Below, piece after piece: positions 7,405 through 14,028 of a stretch of 34,586 nucleotides of DNA. The notes beneath the pieces were generated by a model. That model was not told where the DNA came from. It searched no databases and was given only the letters and a program-made list of their open reading frames with translations. Each line of letters opens with the position of its first letter. Position 1 is the stretch's first letter. This DNA is from an uncultured Acetobacteraceae bacterium (GTDB lineage Bacteria > Pseudomonadota > Alphaproteobacteria > Acetobacterales > Acetobacteraceae). The position numbers and the translations under genes were made by a program. Location: assembly GCA_903847525.1 (NCBI GenBank), contig CAINEA010000857.1, positions 1 to 34,586 on the forward strand. Reading direction: 5' to 3'.

Positions 7405-7814
7405 GCCAAGCGGCATGTCTTTCAGCCGGTCCGAACTGCATCGCATCAAAATGAACGCCGGTGAATGGGGGAATTGTGTGGAGGCACGCAGCTCCGGACC
7501 AGCGCCTGTCCCCTCGGGTAGACGCGCGGTCTAAACCGGTCCGGATCCCGCTACCGCATCCCCGCTTCGCCGACACCCATCGCGCCGCGCGACGGGACCT
7601 GTCCCGGCGAAGCGCCTCCGGCTCGCACCGCTGCCGTGTCACTTCGGGCACCGATCGCGCGAGCGCGATGGTGGCCCTTGCTCCCGCACCAGGCCGCGGT
7701 GCTTGGGGGCGGGGGGATCCAATTCCCGGTTTCTTCGGACCACACCCGAGGGAACGACGCCGGCACGGAGCCGGCGACCTTCCCAAGAACGGGGTGAACG
7801 AAAGGAATGAAATC
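7405..7814 (+). promoter_or_regulatory. 410-bp intergenic region with structured ssb leader (leader 2)
   Basis: No supported gene, although one frame stays open because of GC content. The second half is a hairpin-rich leader: CGCCGGC (7758-7764) pairs perfectly with GCCGGCG (7770-7776). The block from CACCCGAGGG (from 7743) through GACGCCGGCAC to GACCT near 7780 recurs before the 197-aa gene at about 9790-9829, and both leaders end in a similar purine-rich GAAAG...ATCATG start region. Confidence 0.55.
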
Positions 7815-8288
7815 ATGTCTGGCTATCTGAACCGCGTGCAGCTGATCGGCAATCTGGGCCAGGAGCCCGAACTTCGCACAACGCAGAATGGCGGGCGAGT
7901 GGTGACACTCAGCATCGCCACCAGCGAAAGCTGGAAGGACGACCGCTCCGGCGAGCGACGCGAGCGCACGGAATGGCATCGCGTCGTCATCTTCAACGAG
8001 GGCCTTGGCAAGATCGCCGAGCAGTATCTGACCAAGGGTGCGAAGGTTTTCGTTGAGGGGGCACTGCGGACCCGCAAGTGGCAGGACCAGTCAGGTGCCG
8101 ATCGCTACAGCACGGAGATCCACCTGACGCCCTACAACGGCACGTTGACCTTCCTCGACAGGAAGAAGGACGGGGACCGGGCGCCCGGCGGCGATGATAC
8201 CGCTTCCGACCGGGCCATGACCGTTGGAGGCGGCGTGGGTGGCGGCAATCTGGACGACGAGATTCCTTTTTCCGCTTGCTGGCAGTAA
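7815..8288 (+). CDS. ssb: single-stranded DNA-binding protein, 157 aa
   Basis: A standard SSB: the OB-fold occupies about 1-112 (MSGYLNRVQLIGNLGQEPEL, then WHRVVIFNEGLGKIAEQYL, then GAKVFVEGALRTRKWQDQ), followed by a short Gly/Asp-rich linker and the acidic tip DDEIPF, which recruits DNA-processing partners. The tip is not terminal here; five residues (SACWQ) follow it, unlike the E. coli form. ATG 7815 fits the family start MxGxLNRVxLIGNLG. Plasmid SSBs coat incoming single-stranded DNA in the recipient. The gene has its own long leader and a strong terminator, so it is probably monocistronic. Confidence 0.95.
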   Translation: MSGYLNRVQLIGNLGQEPELRTTQNGGRVVTLSIATSESWKDDRSGERRERTEWHRVVIFNEGLGKIAEQYLTKGAKVFVEGALRTRKWQDQSGADRYSTEIHLTPYNGTLTFLDRKKDGDRAPGGDDTASDRAMTVGGGVGGGNLDDEIPFSACWQ

Positions 8289-8298
8289 GCGCGAGGCA

Positions 8299-8336
8299 GG
8301 GGATCGGCCACTCGTCCAGGCTGCCGATCCCCCTTT
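8299..8336 (+). terminator. Rho-independent terminator after ssb
   Basis: GGGGATCGGC (8299-8308) and GCCGATCCCC (8323-8332) are perfect 10-bp complements, followed by CTTTCT. It begins 11 bp after the ssb stop. Confidence 0.75.
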
Positions 8337-8466
8337 CTGCCGGCGCGGACCTATCCGTGGCTGTGGCCGCGCCCCGTGGCGTCAAATGCTTGGGGCGTGG
8401 CTGTAAATCCAACAGGGTGACGACAGCCAACCCATTTCCTTCGAAACCTGTCTCCTTCGGTGTCCC

Positions 8467-8856
8467 ATGAGCATCAGCTTTTCACCGTACGTCTACGACC
8501 ATGCGCGCAATATCTGGATAGCTCCGCTAAACACACAGGGTGAGCCCGACGAGTTAGAGCTGTCGCTCTCGAACGGCAACGGCTGCGACATTTTGCTGGC
8601 GCTCGGGCTGGCGCCCGACCCGTATGGTGAACCCTATCCGATCGACATCTTTGCCGGCCTGGTAACCGCAGCATTGCGCCGCCACCTCGGCCAACGCTCT
8701 CCTGGATTGCCCGCCCGCGTGGATGCGGAGAAGGGGCGCGCCACAATCGTCTTCCTCGGCCGCCGTGAGGGCTACATCGAGGACCGCCTCGGTGACCTCG
8801 CCCGGCTGGTCCAGCGCGGCCGGACGGCGGGTGCCACGCATATCGGCTGGGGCTGA
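8467..8856 (+). CDS. hypothetical protein, 129 aa
   Basis: Not recognised. It looks like a real compact soluble protein: SISFSPYVYDHARNIWIAPL at the N-terminus, a central NGNGCDILLALGLAPDPYGE, then IDIFAGLVTAALRRHLGQ and a C-terminal helix IEDRLGDLARLVQRGRTAG. There is no signal peptide, membrane segment or catalytic motif. It sits between the ssb terminator and the 54-aa gene, and the gap to ssb (8337-8466) shows no gene. The ribosome binding site before ATG 8467 is weak. Its membership of the ssb/parB cargo block is the only clue to function. Confidence 0.65.
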   Translation: MSISFSPYVYDHARNIWIAPLNTQGEPDELELSLSNGNGCDILLALGLAPDPYGEPYPIDIFAGLVTAALRRHLGQRSPGLPARVDAEKGRATIVFLGRREGYIEDRLGDLARLVQRGRTAGATHIGWG

Positions 8857-8922
8857 CACTGAACGGAACGTCCGCGGCCGGTGCCTTCACTCCCTCCATC
8901 CAAAGCTGATCAGGAGATAACC

Positions 8923-9087
8923 GTGACCACCATCGGCCACACGCCGTTGCACGAAAACTTTGAGGGCCTGTTCGTCCGCTACTTCTGCCGAGGTGAGTTC
9001 GGGCATGGCTTCTGGGTCAAGCGGCCAGCGCGTTGTGCCACCCGCGATCGGTTATCTACGGCCGCTGACCGGTACCGTAGTGGTTGA
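8923..9087 (+). CDS. small hypothetical protein, 54 aa, GTG start
   Basis: Not recognised. GTG 8923 follows a strong AGGAG (8911-8915), which decides the start over ATG 8881. The first about 32 residues look conserved and folded (TTIGHTPLHENFEGLFVRYF, then CRGEFGHGFWVKRPA); the tail is basic and less protein-like, so the gene may be truncated at its 3' end by whatever rearranged the non-coding stretch that follows. It lies 66 bp after the 129-aa gene and may share its transcript. Confidence 0.5.
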   Translation: MTTIGHTPLHENFEGLFVRYFCRGEFGHGFWVKRPARCATRDRLSTAADRYRSG

Positions 9088-9622
9088 GGAATCAACAGCT
9101 CCTACATACCTCCTGCAAACCACAGAGCGCGCGGGGACCGCAATTCGAGCCGCGTCGATCACATGTCGTTCTTCAGTCGGTCATCAGCAGAGAGCGACGC
9201 GACCCGTCGATCTCTATAGGGGCCAATCCGCCGTCGTCGCATTCAAGCTGACCGGGGCAGGGGCTGCGGACTTCCCTGCCCATCGCTCATCGTCCGACCA
9301 GCGCCAGAGGAGTGCGTGTACTATGCCTTTGCCTGACGTCATCCAGGCGCAGCCATCTCGGGGCGCAGCTCCAGCTTTGTTGGCAGAGCAGACGCGTCAC
9401 GGTTTCCCGGACCAGGGCGTCCAGTGACCGAAGCTGCGGGATTGGAAGTTTGATTTCGGCAGGTGCGCCGGCGCCGCAACCAGACGGAATGACAGCCTCG
9501 ATCGGCCCGCAGCGGAGGGACTTCAGGTCGTTGCGGATCGGCAGCTACGCCCCTCTCATCATTCACTGGCCTTGGGTTGCGGAGCCACTGCCGGCTTCAC
9601 CCCCTCGGATGCGTGCGGTTTA
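9088..9622. other. 535-bp stretch with a possible minus-strand gene remnant
   Basis: No plus-strand gene is supported. On the minus strand a frame runs from just after a TAG at 9547-9545 to a TGA at 9289-9287 without a usual start codon at its head. It reads like protein (RNDLKSLRCGPIEAVIPSGC, then EIKLPIPQLRSLDALVRETV), so it may be the middle of a decayed gene. I do not recognise the family. Confidence 0.3.
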
Positions 9623-9854
9623 GGCCGGCCGCCGGCCGGCGAGGAAAGGGTGGGTCCTCGCCATGCTCCCCCGGATCAGGTCCGGGGTGCGCGTGGCTCT
9701 GGTCCCGCTCGCCACCCCATGCGAATGCGCATCGGGACCCCGTCTTCGCGCCTTTCACGCCACCCGCCTATGCCCGGCCAAGGCAACCGCACCCGAGGGG
9801 GAGGACGCCGGCACAGGGCCCGCGGACCTCTCGGGCAGTGAAAGAAATCAGATC
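9623..9854 (+). promoter_or_regulatory. multi-hairpin leader of the 197-aa gene (leader 3)
   Basis: Three strong hairpins stand in a row: GGCCGG/CCGGCC (9623-9637), GGCGAGGA/TCCTCGCC (9638-9645 with 9655-9662) and CCCCGGA/TCCGGGG (9669-9687), all perfect. The 3' part (about 9790-9829) repeats the ssb leader block CACCCGAGGG...GACGCCGGCAC...GACCT. An upstream frame is open through here, but it is better explained as leader than as coding. It is either a structured 5' UTR or a DNA fold active when single-stranded. Confidence 0.55.
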
Positions 9855-10448
9855 ATGGCCACCACGACCGCCCCGAAGACCGCAAAGAAGTCCGCACCCC
9901 GCAGCCAGCCGACCCGCCAGGCTGTCACCCTCGAACTGGTCGTCGCGCATGCCCCGCACGCCGCACTGGCCGAAAACCTGTCCCGCACCTTCGGGGTCGA
10001 TCCCGTGGACTACCAGGCGATCCTGGAGAGCACCGAGGAACACGTCGCCCTCGCCGCGAAGGCCGTGGAACCCGCGCTGAACGAGAAGGCCATGCAGATC
10101 CACCTGCAGCGCATAGTCGGCAGCTTCGTCTCGTCCGCCTACGGCGCCGCCATGTTCTACGGGACCAAGGTCACCGAGGCCCGCGACCGTACCGTGGCCT
10201 CGGCCAATGACGATCGCGACGAGGACCGGGAAGGAGTGGCGGGGTTCGAGAGCAAGGCAGCGCGCGCCCGCCTTTTCGCCGCCCAGATGGGTCTTCAGGC
10301 CTATGCCCTGATGGCCGCTGCCGAGGGTGCTGTATCCGCCTACGCCCATATCACCGGCGAAGATTGGAAGCCCTACGAGGCTCCGATCGCCAGCCCGGTT
10401 ACCGTCGCCCGCCAGTCCGCGGCTACGGAGCTCGCCGCCTTCGGGTGA
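9855..10448 (+). CDS. hypothetical protein, 197 aa
   Basis: Function unknown. ATG 9855 begins a protein with a short disordered Thr/Lys/Ala-rich N-terminus (to about 25), then a helical body: LELVVAHAPHAALAENLSRT, EKAMQIHLQRIVGSFVSSAY, ARARLFAAQMGLQAYALMAA and a C-terminal Ala-rich helix. There is no signal peptide; the Ala-rich helix at about 145-165 is amphipathic rather than a clear membrane span. It is preceded by leader 3, which resembles the ssb leader, and followed by its own hairpin, so it is likely a monocistronic gene regulated like ssb. I recall no named family. Confidence 0.7.
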   Translation: MATTTAPKTAKKSAPRSQPTRQAVTLELVVAHAPHAALAENLSRTFGVDPVDYQAILESTEEHVALAAKAVEPALNEKAMQIHLQRIVGSFVSSAYGAAMFYGTKVTEARDRTVASANDDRDEDREGVAGFESKAARARLFAAQMGLQAYALMAAAEGAVSAYAHITGEDWKPYEAPIASPVTVARQSAATELAAFG

Positions 10449-10458
10449 GACGCCACGG

Positions 10459-10480
10459 CGGGGGCCGCAAGGCCCCCGTT
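10459..10480 (+). terminator. GC hairpin after the 197-aa gene, terminator-like
   Basis: CGGGGGCC (10459-10466) and GGCCCCCG (10471-10478) pair perfectly around the stable tetraloop GCAA. Only two Ts follow directly, with a T-rich CTTTCTTTG about 15 bp later, so termination strength is uncertain. Confidence 0.5.
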
Positions 10481-10554
10481 ACGGCCCTCGTCTTTCTTTG
10501 TGTGGTCGGACGCCCACCCAGATCGCATGCTTGTCCTTTGTCATGGGGGGCGTT

Positions 10555-10582
10555 AGATATACATTTAACAATACGTATATCT
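10555..10582 (+). promoter_or_regulatory. inverted-repeat operator of vapBC
   Basis: AGATATAC (10555-10562) and GTATATCT (10575-10582) are exact complements 12 bp apart in an AT-rich island within GC-rich DNA, ending 12 bp before the vapB start. Position and dyad fit the autoregulatory operator bound by the VapB-VapC complex, which probably covers the promoter. Confidence 0.65.
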
Positions 10583-10594
10583 TTGGAGAAAGGC

Positions 10595-10825
10595 ATGCAG
10601 ATCGCCAAATGGGGCAACAGTCTTGCCGTTCGTCTTCCTGCCGCGGTGGTCGAGGCGCTCGAGTTGAAGGAAGGCGATGAGATCGAGATCCACATCGCCG
10701 ACGCGCGCGAGTTCATCGTGGCGCGGAAACCCGGTCGGGCGGAATTGCTGAAGCGTCTGCGCGCATTCCGCGGGCGTCTCCCGCCCGACTTCAAGTTCGA
10801 CCGGGATGAGGCGAATGCCCGGTAG
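10595..10825 (+). CDS. vapB: AbrB/MazE-fold antitoxin VapB, 76 aa
   Basis: A type II antitoxin with an N-terminal swapped-hairpin DNA-binding domain: MQIAKWGNSLAVRLPAAVVE, then LELKEGDEIEIHIADAREF, the classic AbrB/SpoVT pattern WGNSLAVRLP...GD.IEI. The C-terminal tail (about 50-76) would wrap the toxin. ATG 10595 follows GGAGA at 10585-10589; the open frame upstream is non-coding. It overlaps vapC by 20 bp, so the pair is translationally coupled, and a palindromic operator precedes it. The module would stabilise the element by post-segregational killing. Confidence 0.88.
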   Translation: MQIAKWGNSLAVRLPAAVVEALELKEGDEIEIHIADAREFIVARKPGRAELLKRLRAFRGRLPPDFKFDRDEANAR

Positions 10826-11219
10826 TTTCATCGATACCAACGTTCTCATCTACATGGCGTCTGGCGACCCGTTGAAGGCGGACCGGGCAGAGGAGATCGT
10901 CAGCAGTGGCGGAACGATCAGCGTGCAGGTGCTGAACGAGCTAACCAATGTCGCCCGCCGCAAAATGCTTATGTCATGGATCGACACGCATGCTTTCCTG
11001 TCGATGATCCGTGCCTTGCTCGCAGTCCACTCCGTCACCATCGAGATCCACGAAACCGGACTGGTGCTGGCGGAGCGCTACGGTTTTTCGACCTACGACG
11101 CGATGATTGCCGCTTCGGCACTGCATGGCGATTGCGATCTGCTCTGGTCGGAGGACATGCAGGACGGGATGGTGATCGAAAACCAGCTGCGCATTTCCAA
11201 CCCATTTCGCTCCAAATAA
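10806..11219 (+). CDS. vapC: PIN-domain ribonuclease toxin VapC, 137 aa
   Basis: A PIN-domain RNase. The acidic residues expected to bind the metal are visible: Asp10 in SFIDTNVLIY, Glu45 in QVLNELTNV, Asp98 in STYDAMIAASAL and Asp117 in LLWSEDMQDG, so the toxin looks catalytically intact. Family members cleave specific tRNA or rRNA sites; the target here cannot be told. The start is ATG 10806 or ATG 10815 (MPGSFIDTN), both inside the end of vapB, which fits coupled synthesis. The length is normal. Confidence 0.9.
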   Translation: MRRMPGSFIDTNVLIYMASGDPLKADRAEEIVSSGGTISVQVLNELTNVARRKMLMSWIDTHAFLSMIRALLAVHSVTIEIHETGLVLAERYGFSTYDAMIAASALHGDCDLLWSEDMQDGMVIENQLRISNPFRSK

Positions 11220-11629
11220 GTTGGAACATTCATAGAGACATTCCTCGCGGGGCAACGAGGTCATTCCCGAAAATATCGGCCCCGTCTGTGATGCGAGCCC
11301 TCCTCGCCCGATATGACCGATAATCAACGGACGGTCCGCGGACGCCGCCGCTGAACACGCATTGGAAAAGAAGCGCCTCCATTGCCGTTCCATTATCACG
11401 CCAACCGAGGTCGGGCCGGTTCAACCCCGCCTTTGGCGCCGCGCAGTGCGCGGCTTCGGCACGCAACCTTCAGCAGGGCCGGACTGCGGCAGGCACAGGC
11501 CAGAAGAAGGCCCGTCCCTGCCGCAGTCCGGCCCCGCCCGCTTGCATGCCTCAGGGGTTGAGCCGTCCCGAAGGTCGGCGTGCGCCGCTCCCGTCAGCGA
11601 TCGGGCTGACACTCACACGGGAGCAAGCC
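11220..11629 (+). promoter_or_regulatory. 410-bp non-coding region with a perfect 18-bp stem, leader of the 56-aa gene (leader 4)
   Basis: No supported gene. CGCGC-type hairpin GCCGCGC/GCGCGGC lies at 11438-11454. Then GGGCCGGACTGCGGCAGG (11476-11493) pairs with its exact reverse complement at 11517-11534, around a 23-nt loop that itself contains GGCC/GGCC. There is no T-run, so it is not a simple terminator. The right part shares AGAAGGC, GGCCCCG and GGGGTTG in order with leader 1. The region ends with CGGGAG before ATG 11630. Confidence 0.6.
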
Positions 11630-11800
11630 ATGACCATCATCCGCTGCAGCGACAATGGATTTGATAACACGCGCATGACCGCCGCCGGTTACGAGATCAT
11701 CGCCATCGAGGATTACCACTGGGAAGATGGCCACACGGAGACGGAGATTCTCTGGGCAAAGGACGAACAGCCCATCGCAGATGGCGACCTGCCCTATTGA
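11630..11800 (+). CDS. small acidic hypothetical protein, 56 aa
   Basis: Not recognised. The protein is acidic and compact (TIIRCSDNGFDNTRMTAAGY, then EIIAIEDYHWEDGHTETEIL, then WAKDEQPIADGDLPY), with no membrane segment. ATG 11630 follows GGGAG at 11619-11623. Acidic size and charge recall DNA-mimic or inhibitor proteins such as anti-restriction factors, but this is only a resemblance in composition. It has a long structured leader and a strong terminator of its own. Confidence 0.6.
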   Translation: MTIIRCSDNGFDNTRMTAAGYEIIAIEDYHWEDGHTETEILWAKDEQPIADGDLPY

Positions 11801-11814
11801 CCATCGCACATCAT

Positions 11815-11845
11815 GCCGGGTCCGTCAGGGCCCGGCTTTTCGTTT
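11815..11845 (+). terminator. strong Rho-independent terminator after the 56-aa gene
   Basis: GCCGGGTCC (11815-11823) pairs with GGGCCCGGC (11828-11836) with one G-U pair around the loop GTCA, followed by TTTTCGTTT. It ends the plus-strand block before the convergent minus-strand genes. Confidence 0.8.
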
Positions 11846-11916
11846 GTACCAGCATGCCGAGCTATTACGTTCCACCTTTTTCCCACAGTAGAGATTATCA
11901 TCCCGGCCACAAAAAC

Positions 11917-12306
11917 TCAGCCGAAGCCCGGCTTTCCATCAGACATCATGGACGGGGTGCAATGCGCATTGGGGTTTGCAGAAGTGACATATGGCTCAAG
12001 AACATCCGCGGGAATCCAGGCCGTGCGGCCGTCTAGAAATAATATCTCTGCAAACCCGTTCTGAACGTGCATTGGTGACCTTGCAATGATCGTCGCGGAC
12101 GCCTGCCCGATCTTGTCGTTGCCGTAGGATGGTTCCGCAAATACCAGAACATTGAATGGTCGGGCGATCAGCTGCTCGCGTGTAAGGTTCAGGCGCATAC
12201 ACACATAGCCTGGGATCGGTCTAATCACTGTCAGGCCCTGAGAGAGTGCCGGCCCGGCCAATGCGAGTAGGGTGAAAAGAGTTGTTGCGGCAGTGAATTT
12301 CATCAT
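11917..12306 (-). CDS. secreted small SH3-like protein, 129 aa
   Basis: Function unknown. A clear Sec signal peptide (MMKFTAATTLFTLLALAGPA, cleavage near ALSQ) is followed by a beta-rich domain: VIRPIPGYVCMRLNLTREQL, VLVFAEPSYGNDKIGQAS, then FLDGRTAWIPADVLEPY, a pattern like bacterial SH3 domains that bind peptidoglycan. Cys residues at the start and near the C-terminus could form a disulphide. ATG 12306 has GGAGA upstream. It lies 9 bp after the lytic transglycosylase gene and is probably in the same operon, so a role at the cell wall during transfer is a reasonable guess. Confidence 0.65.
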   Translation of the reverse strand: MMKFTAATTLFTLLALAGPALSQGLTVIRPIPGYVCMRLNLTREQLIARPFNVLVFAEPSYGNDKIGQASATIIARSPMHVQNGFAEILFLDGRTAWIPADVLEPYVTSANPNAHCTPSMMSDGKPGFG

Positions 12307-12315
12307 CAGTCTCCG

Positions 12316-13200
12316 CTATAGAAGGACCACCTGGTTTGCTGCGCTGCCGATCTTGGCGGCAACTGAAGCGCGCCATTGACCAACTGTTGTGGAGGGGGTG
12401 ATTCCGTTCTGGGCAATCTGAGCCGGTGTGTAATAGGCGGAAAGAATATCGCTCATATTGCGATCTGCCGGAGATCGGGCAAGATCTGAACCTACTGCCG
12501 CGCCAAAGTTGAAGTAGCCCCTTGTGTCCATCACTGAAGGGCTCGAGATTCCGGCGGCCTGCAAGGCGAGTGCCGCATTCTTGAGATCTTGAGCGGCGGC
12601 GATCGCCTGGTTAGCAGGGTCCATCTTACCGGCCAAGCTTGTGTCGATCGTCCCTGCCAATGACGGGTTCTGCGCCAATGCCTGCATTATATCAGCGGAG
12701 TAGGTGCCGTTCGTCATCTGGAAGGCGCCGCTGACAGTACTGCCCCCGACCGCTGCGATGCTCTGGCAGCCGGTTTCAAGCATGCATGTGGCGGCAATGG
12801 CGGAAGGGTTCACGCCCATCGCAGTTGCGTTGGATGCAGCGAGAGCACCCCAGGACCGGGAGTCCAGCGTCGTCAGCGCGTCGCTGCTTCCTGGTGGCGA
12901 AGCAGTTCCAGTCCCTGTGCCCGGGCCAGCCGGCGGCAGCACCGACGACGTGCCTACGGGCATGGAGTAGATTGGCAGGCCCGTTTCCATGAATGTGGGC
13001 ACCGGCAAGATGGGCGGTCCACCCGTTTGTGTCTCGGGCTGAACGTCCGATAGCGCCATCGCCGGCGCAAAGACCATCAAGGCAACGATGGCCGTGGCCG
13101 ATGTTCGACCTGACTCGAGTGTCCATGCTGAGCGCGCTGGTCCGGGACCAGGCAGGCGAGCTGGGTCAAGGCGTGTGTAAATCGCTGGTATGTATTGCAA
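12316..13200 (-). CDS. lytic-transglycosylase-like protein of the mobilisation operon, 294 aa
   Basis: Probably cleaves peptidoglycan to let the transfer apparatus pass. A perfect AGGAGG (minus strand, 13205-13210) stands 5 bases before TTG 13200, so I use that start; the frame runs further upstream but without such a site. Residues about 34-51 are a hydrophobic export or anchor segment, followed by a Pro/Gly-rich linker (60-108) and a transglycosylase-like domain (about 112-294). In the latter, MLETGC places the likely catalytic Glu at 142 between two cysteines, and SGAFQMTNGTY (157-167) matches the GLMQ-type motif. The family assignment is by motif only. It is one of two such enzymes in the window. 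Confidence 0.6.
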   Translation of the reverse strand: MQYIPAIYTRLDPARLPGPGPARSAWTLESGRTSATAIVALMVFAPAMALSDVQPETQTGGPPILPVPTFMETGLPIYSMPVGTSSVLPPAGPGTGTGTASPPGSSDALTTLDSRSWGALAASNATAMGVNPSAIAATCMLETGCQSIAAVGGSTVSGAFQMTNGTYSADIMQALAQNPSLAGTIDTSLAGKMDPANQAIAAAQDLKNAALALQAAGISSPSVMDTRGYFNFGAAVGSDLARSPADRNMSDILSAYYTPAQIAQNGITPSTTVGQWRASVAAKIGSAANQVVLL

Positions 13201-13392
13201 TGGGACCTCCTTCCGGATGTGTCCACAGTCTCCGCCGCGATCGCGCGAACCTGAACGCGTTTGCTCCAACAAAGGTGTGCAACGATCCACCACACAACGA
13301 CCGACCCGTTCTGCATCGCTGGGCGGCTCCTTCGTATGCACACCACTGAAGATTTGCGGCGGCAACTGGGTCCGTTCATTGCCGCGCAAACC

Positions 13393-14028
13393 TTATGCCG
13401 GCGGTGCATCGAGCACTTTCACCGGACACCATGCCTCGCCGGTTGTCCGGTCCGGCATTGCGGCTTCCCGGCATCGGACGACCGCGGCCTTGGCCGCAAC
13501 ACCGGACGCCTTGCTCTGGAAGTTCCCGCCACCATAGAAGAAGCCAAATGTGAACACGCCCAGCAGCACGCTCGCGACAACGCTGACGCGCGTCCAATTC
13601 TGCCGTTGGTTCCAGTGTCGCTCCTTGACCACGGCAACGGAACTGAGCGCCGTGACCAGTTCCGGCGTCACCGTGGCCATGAAACCCTGGACGGCCTCCT
13701 TCGTGCGAATTTGGAGAATGGCCTCCGAAAGTCTCAGTGCTTCAATCGTCTGATAGGCCAGGCGATTGCCCTCCTTAAGCTTATGCACCTCGGCAATCGC
13801 CAGGTCGCGGGTATTGCTGATGGTTGCGGCCACCTTGCTGTCCAACTGTGCCGCCGTGTTGTCGATGTGCTCCGCCATGTCGGCGAGGGTGTGAAGAATG
13901 GCTTCCTGCGATCGCACCCAGTGCCCCAGTGTCCCATCGGGCTCGATCTCATCTCTGGCTGCCGACATCATCAGGTTCGCCGCTTCTGCCCGAATGCGGG
14001 TGGCTGGAGTATCTCCTACACTATCCAT
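13393..14028 (-). CDS. coiled-coil single-pass membrane protein (TraM-like position), 211 aa
   Basis: Not recognised by family. ATG 14028 was chosen because GGAG lies close upstream and it overlaps the end of the ATPase gene by 13 bp, implying coupling; the larger open frame upstream is only a shadow of that gene. About 150 residues of cytoplasmic helix and coiled coil (DMAEHIDNTAAQLDSKVAAT, EVHKLKEGNRLAYQTIEALR) precede one membrane span (VSVVASVLLGVFTFGFFYGG) and a short periplasmic tail with two Cys (VVRCRE, EAWCPV). The order DNA-binding protein, ATPase, membrane protein parallels traK-traL-traM of IncP plasmids, but sequence homology to TraM is not evident. Confidence 0.6.
   Translation of the reverse strand: MDSVGDTPATRIRAEAANLMMSAARDEIEPDGTLGHWVRSQEAILHTLADMAEHIDNTAAQLDSKVAATISNTRDLAIAEVHKLKEGNRLAYQTIEALRLSEAILQIRTKEAVQGFMATVTPELVTALSSVAVVKERHWNQRQNWTRVSVVASVLLGVFTFGFFYGGGNFQSKASGVAAKAAVVRCREAAMPDRTTGEAWCPVKVLDAPPA

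Noticed and set aside
9312-9623. Plus-strand 103-codon frame before leader 3
   Set aside because: Composition rich in Arg, Ser and Cys with no protein-like pattern; the opposite strand reads better.
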